NCBI GenBank assembly: GCA_965199105.1
Contig: CBDAQO010000002.1
Span: 2,914,001 to 2,978,000 of the forward strand
Direction of reading: 5' to 3'
From: LMUY01 sp965199105
GTDB taxonomy: Bacteria; Pseudomonadota; Alphaproteobacteria; Acetobacterales; Acetobacteraceae
Length of the DNA: 64,000 nt
Below, in pieces: positions 62,851 to 64,000 of the stretch; the stretch's first letter is position 1; the number at the start of each line of letters is the position of its first letter. The translations under genes and the position numbers were made by a program. The notes below the pieces were generated by a model. The model saw only the letters and a program-made list of their open reading frames with translations. It did no database searches and had not been told where the DNA came from.

Positions 62851-63571
62851 GCGCACAGGCTGGTATCGTGAGGTGGCGGTCAAAAGCGAGCACAGCCATC
62901 GTATTCGCGGGCTGCTAGCAGTTCGGGCCAAGCTGGTCGGCATGCGCAAGGAGGTTGCCAACCAGCTCCGCGGCCTGCTGAAGGTCTTCGGTCACGTGAT
63001 CGGGGCGTTCGGCGGAGAGAAGTTCGACGCCCGTGCGCGTGAGCTCGCCGCTGGCGACACCACGCTGACCGTCACGGCCGAGGCCCTGTTGGCCGCCCGT
63101 GCCGCCCTTGCGGCGCAGGTTGCGCGGCTAGACAAACTGCTCCTCGCCCAAGCGCGGCAGGATTCGGCTTGCCAACGGCTGATGACTGTTCCTGGGGTGG
63201 GCGCCATCACCGCCACGGCGTTCATCGCCACGATCGACGATCCGGCCCGCTTCAAGCACTCAGCCAGCGTAGGCGCCTATCTTGGGCTGACACCAAGGCG
63301 CTACCAGTCCGGCGCTATGGACGTCTCGGGGCATATCTCGAAGGCCGGTGACGCCCTGCTGCGATGCTACCTGTTCGAGGCGGCCACGACGTTGCTGTCG
63401 CGGGTGCAGAAAACCTCGGCACTGAAGGAATGGGGTGGTCGCCTGGCCAAGCGGATCGGACACAAGAAGGCCCGAGTGGCAATCGCCCGCAAGCTGGCGG
63501 TGATCCTGCATCGCATGTGGGCCGACAAGGAAGACTTCCGTCCAGTGCCGGCTATCGCCGCAGCGGCATAG
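62850..63571 (+). pseudogene. IS110-family transposase, 5'-truncated
   Basis: About 240 codons matching the C-terminal two-thirds of IS110-family transposases: GRTGWYREVAVKSEHSHRIR, RAKLVGMRKEVANQLRGLLK, then the Transposase_20 domain with LMTVPGVGAITATAFIATID, ARFKHSASVGAYLGLTPRRY, GHISKAGDALLRCYLFEAA and ARVAIARKLAVILHRMW, including the conserved serine/glycine region. The N-terminal DEDD RuvC-like catalytic domain (about 110 residues) is missing, and the open frame upstream of 62850 runs over the methyltransferase remnant in a foreign frame. The protein cannot be active. Confidence 0.85.
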
Positions 63572-64000
63572 CACTCGCGCTCACCAGGTTCCCCGCAAGG
63601 GGATCAGGTCGTCCCTGCCGGGACGAGGCTTCGAACACCCCGCCCCGCCCGTTGCGGCCGCTATGGACCGCGCATTCAGAACGTTGGGGAGTTCGTCGCG
63701 CCATACGCCAACATGCGGCGGGCCCGTCCTGACCGCGAAGACAACCATGGAGCCGGCAGGCACGACGAGACTGAAGCGAGAGGGAGAACGCGATGTGACA
63801 TCAGCCCTTGCGGTAAGGCGCATGATCAGACAACGGGCAAGATAGCACGGTTTGTGGCACAGAAGAAGAACACAGGATCTGGAAAATAAACCCGCTTGCG
63901 GCTGGCTGTGGTCCTAACCCATCAGCGACAACTGACTTGCGGAGTCGGTTTCGAAAACAAGCATTCCCGGACGCTGGCCGGAAGCACAATGATCACCCCT
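63572..64000. other. Sequence after the transposase, probably IS110 right non-coding end
   Basis: No gene seen. GC content falls to about 55% near 63840-63900 (GTTTGTGGCACAGAAGAAGA). IS110-group elements often have a non-coding part after the transposase, where a bridge RNA may lie in related members. Whether the element's right end falls inside the window cannot be judged, as no terminal repeat is visible. Confidence 0.35.

Overview
The window is GC-rich (roughly 70% in most genes), densely coded DNA from the chromosome of an alphaproteobacterium, most likely an Acetobacteraceae or other Rhodospirillales member. The reasons are a CtrA cell-cycle regulator beside fliI-fliJ, an FzlA-type glutathione transferase fold protein, a short-form HisG, the hisG-hisD-infA-maf order, and Tat-type and GTG/TTG starts typical of that group. 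No ribosomal RNA, replication origin, CRISPR array or intact prophage is visible.

Layout. 0-5.7 kb (minus strand): maf (cut by the window edge), infA, hisD, hisG; then an overlapping operon of a Nudix hydrolase, a secreted protein, LrgA, LrgB and a small membrane protein. 5.9-9.2 kb (plus): rpsB-tsf-lolA and a PuuD-like amidotransferase. 9.5-10.1 kb: a HicAB toxin-antitoxin pair with a well-formed promoter. 10.4-16.6 kb: polyphosphate kinase and exopolyphosphatase, an RNase D-like exonuclease, tRNA-Leu(CAG) and an NDUFA9-like protein. 16.8-22.8 kb: gltD-gltB glutamate synthase. 23.4-25.8 kb: a three-receiver/HPt signalling protein and FzlA. 25.8-29.8 kb: an OprB porin, a beta-propeller protein and an EfeB-like DyP peroxidase behind tandem palindromes. 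29.8-34.2 kb: a lower-GC accessory island with an orphan toxin tail and MafI-like immunity gene bracketed by 69-bp direct repeats, a membrane protein, a PRISE-type reductase and a secreted protein. 34.2-39 kb: dienelactone hydrolase, NADP isocitrate dehydrogenase, a PanE-like reductase and an acyl-CoA ligase. 39-54 kb: a sugar/sugar-acid catabolic block (IlvD/Edd dehydratase, MFS carrier, complete sugar ABC transporter, SMP-30 lactonase, CoA transferase, aldehyde dehydrogenase, a catalytically dead HtrA-like protein, LLM flavin monooxygenase), then tRNA-Thr(TGT). 54-58.4 kb: a canonical HtrA/DegP, ctrA and divergent fliI-fliJ. 58.4-62.6 kb: surface polysaccharide genes (WecA/MraY-like transferase, FlaA1/PglF-like dehydratase, DegT aminotransferase). 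62.7-64 kb: a DNA-methyltransferase tail abutting a 5'-truncated IS110 element.

How parts fit. ABC transporter, SMP-30 lactonase, IlvD/Edd dehydratase and aldehyde dehydrogenase look like a non-phosphorylative sugar oxidation route. The PPK1/PPX pair makes and breaks polyphosphate. The last cluster should make a modified nucleotide sugar and start its assembly on a lipid carrier.

The most unusual items are the repeat-bracketed toxin/immunity cassette, the kinase-less triple-receiver/HPt protein, the HtrA pseudoprotease lying less than 3 kb from a true HtrA, and a short palindromic repeat family that seems to supply the translation start regions of lolA and gltB.
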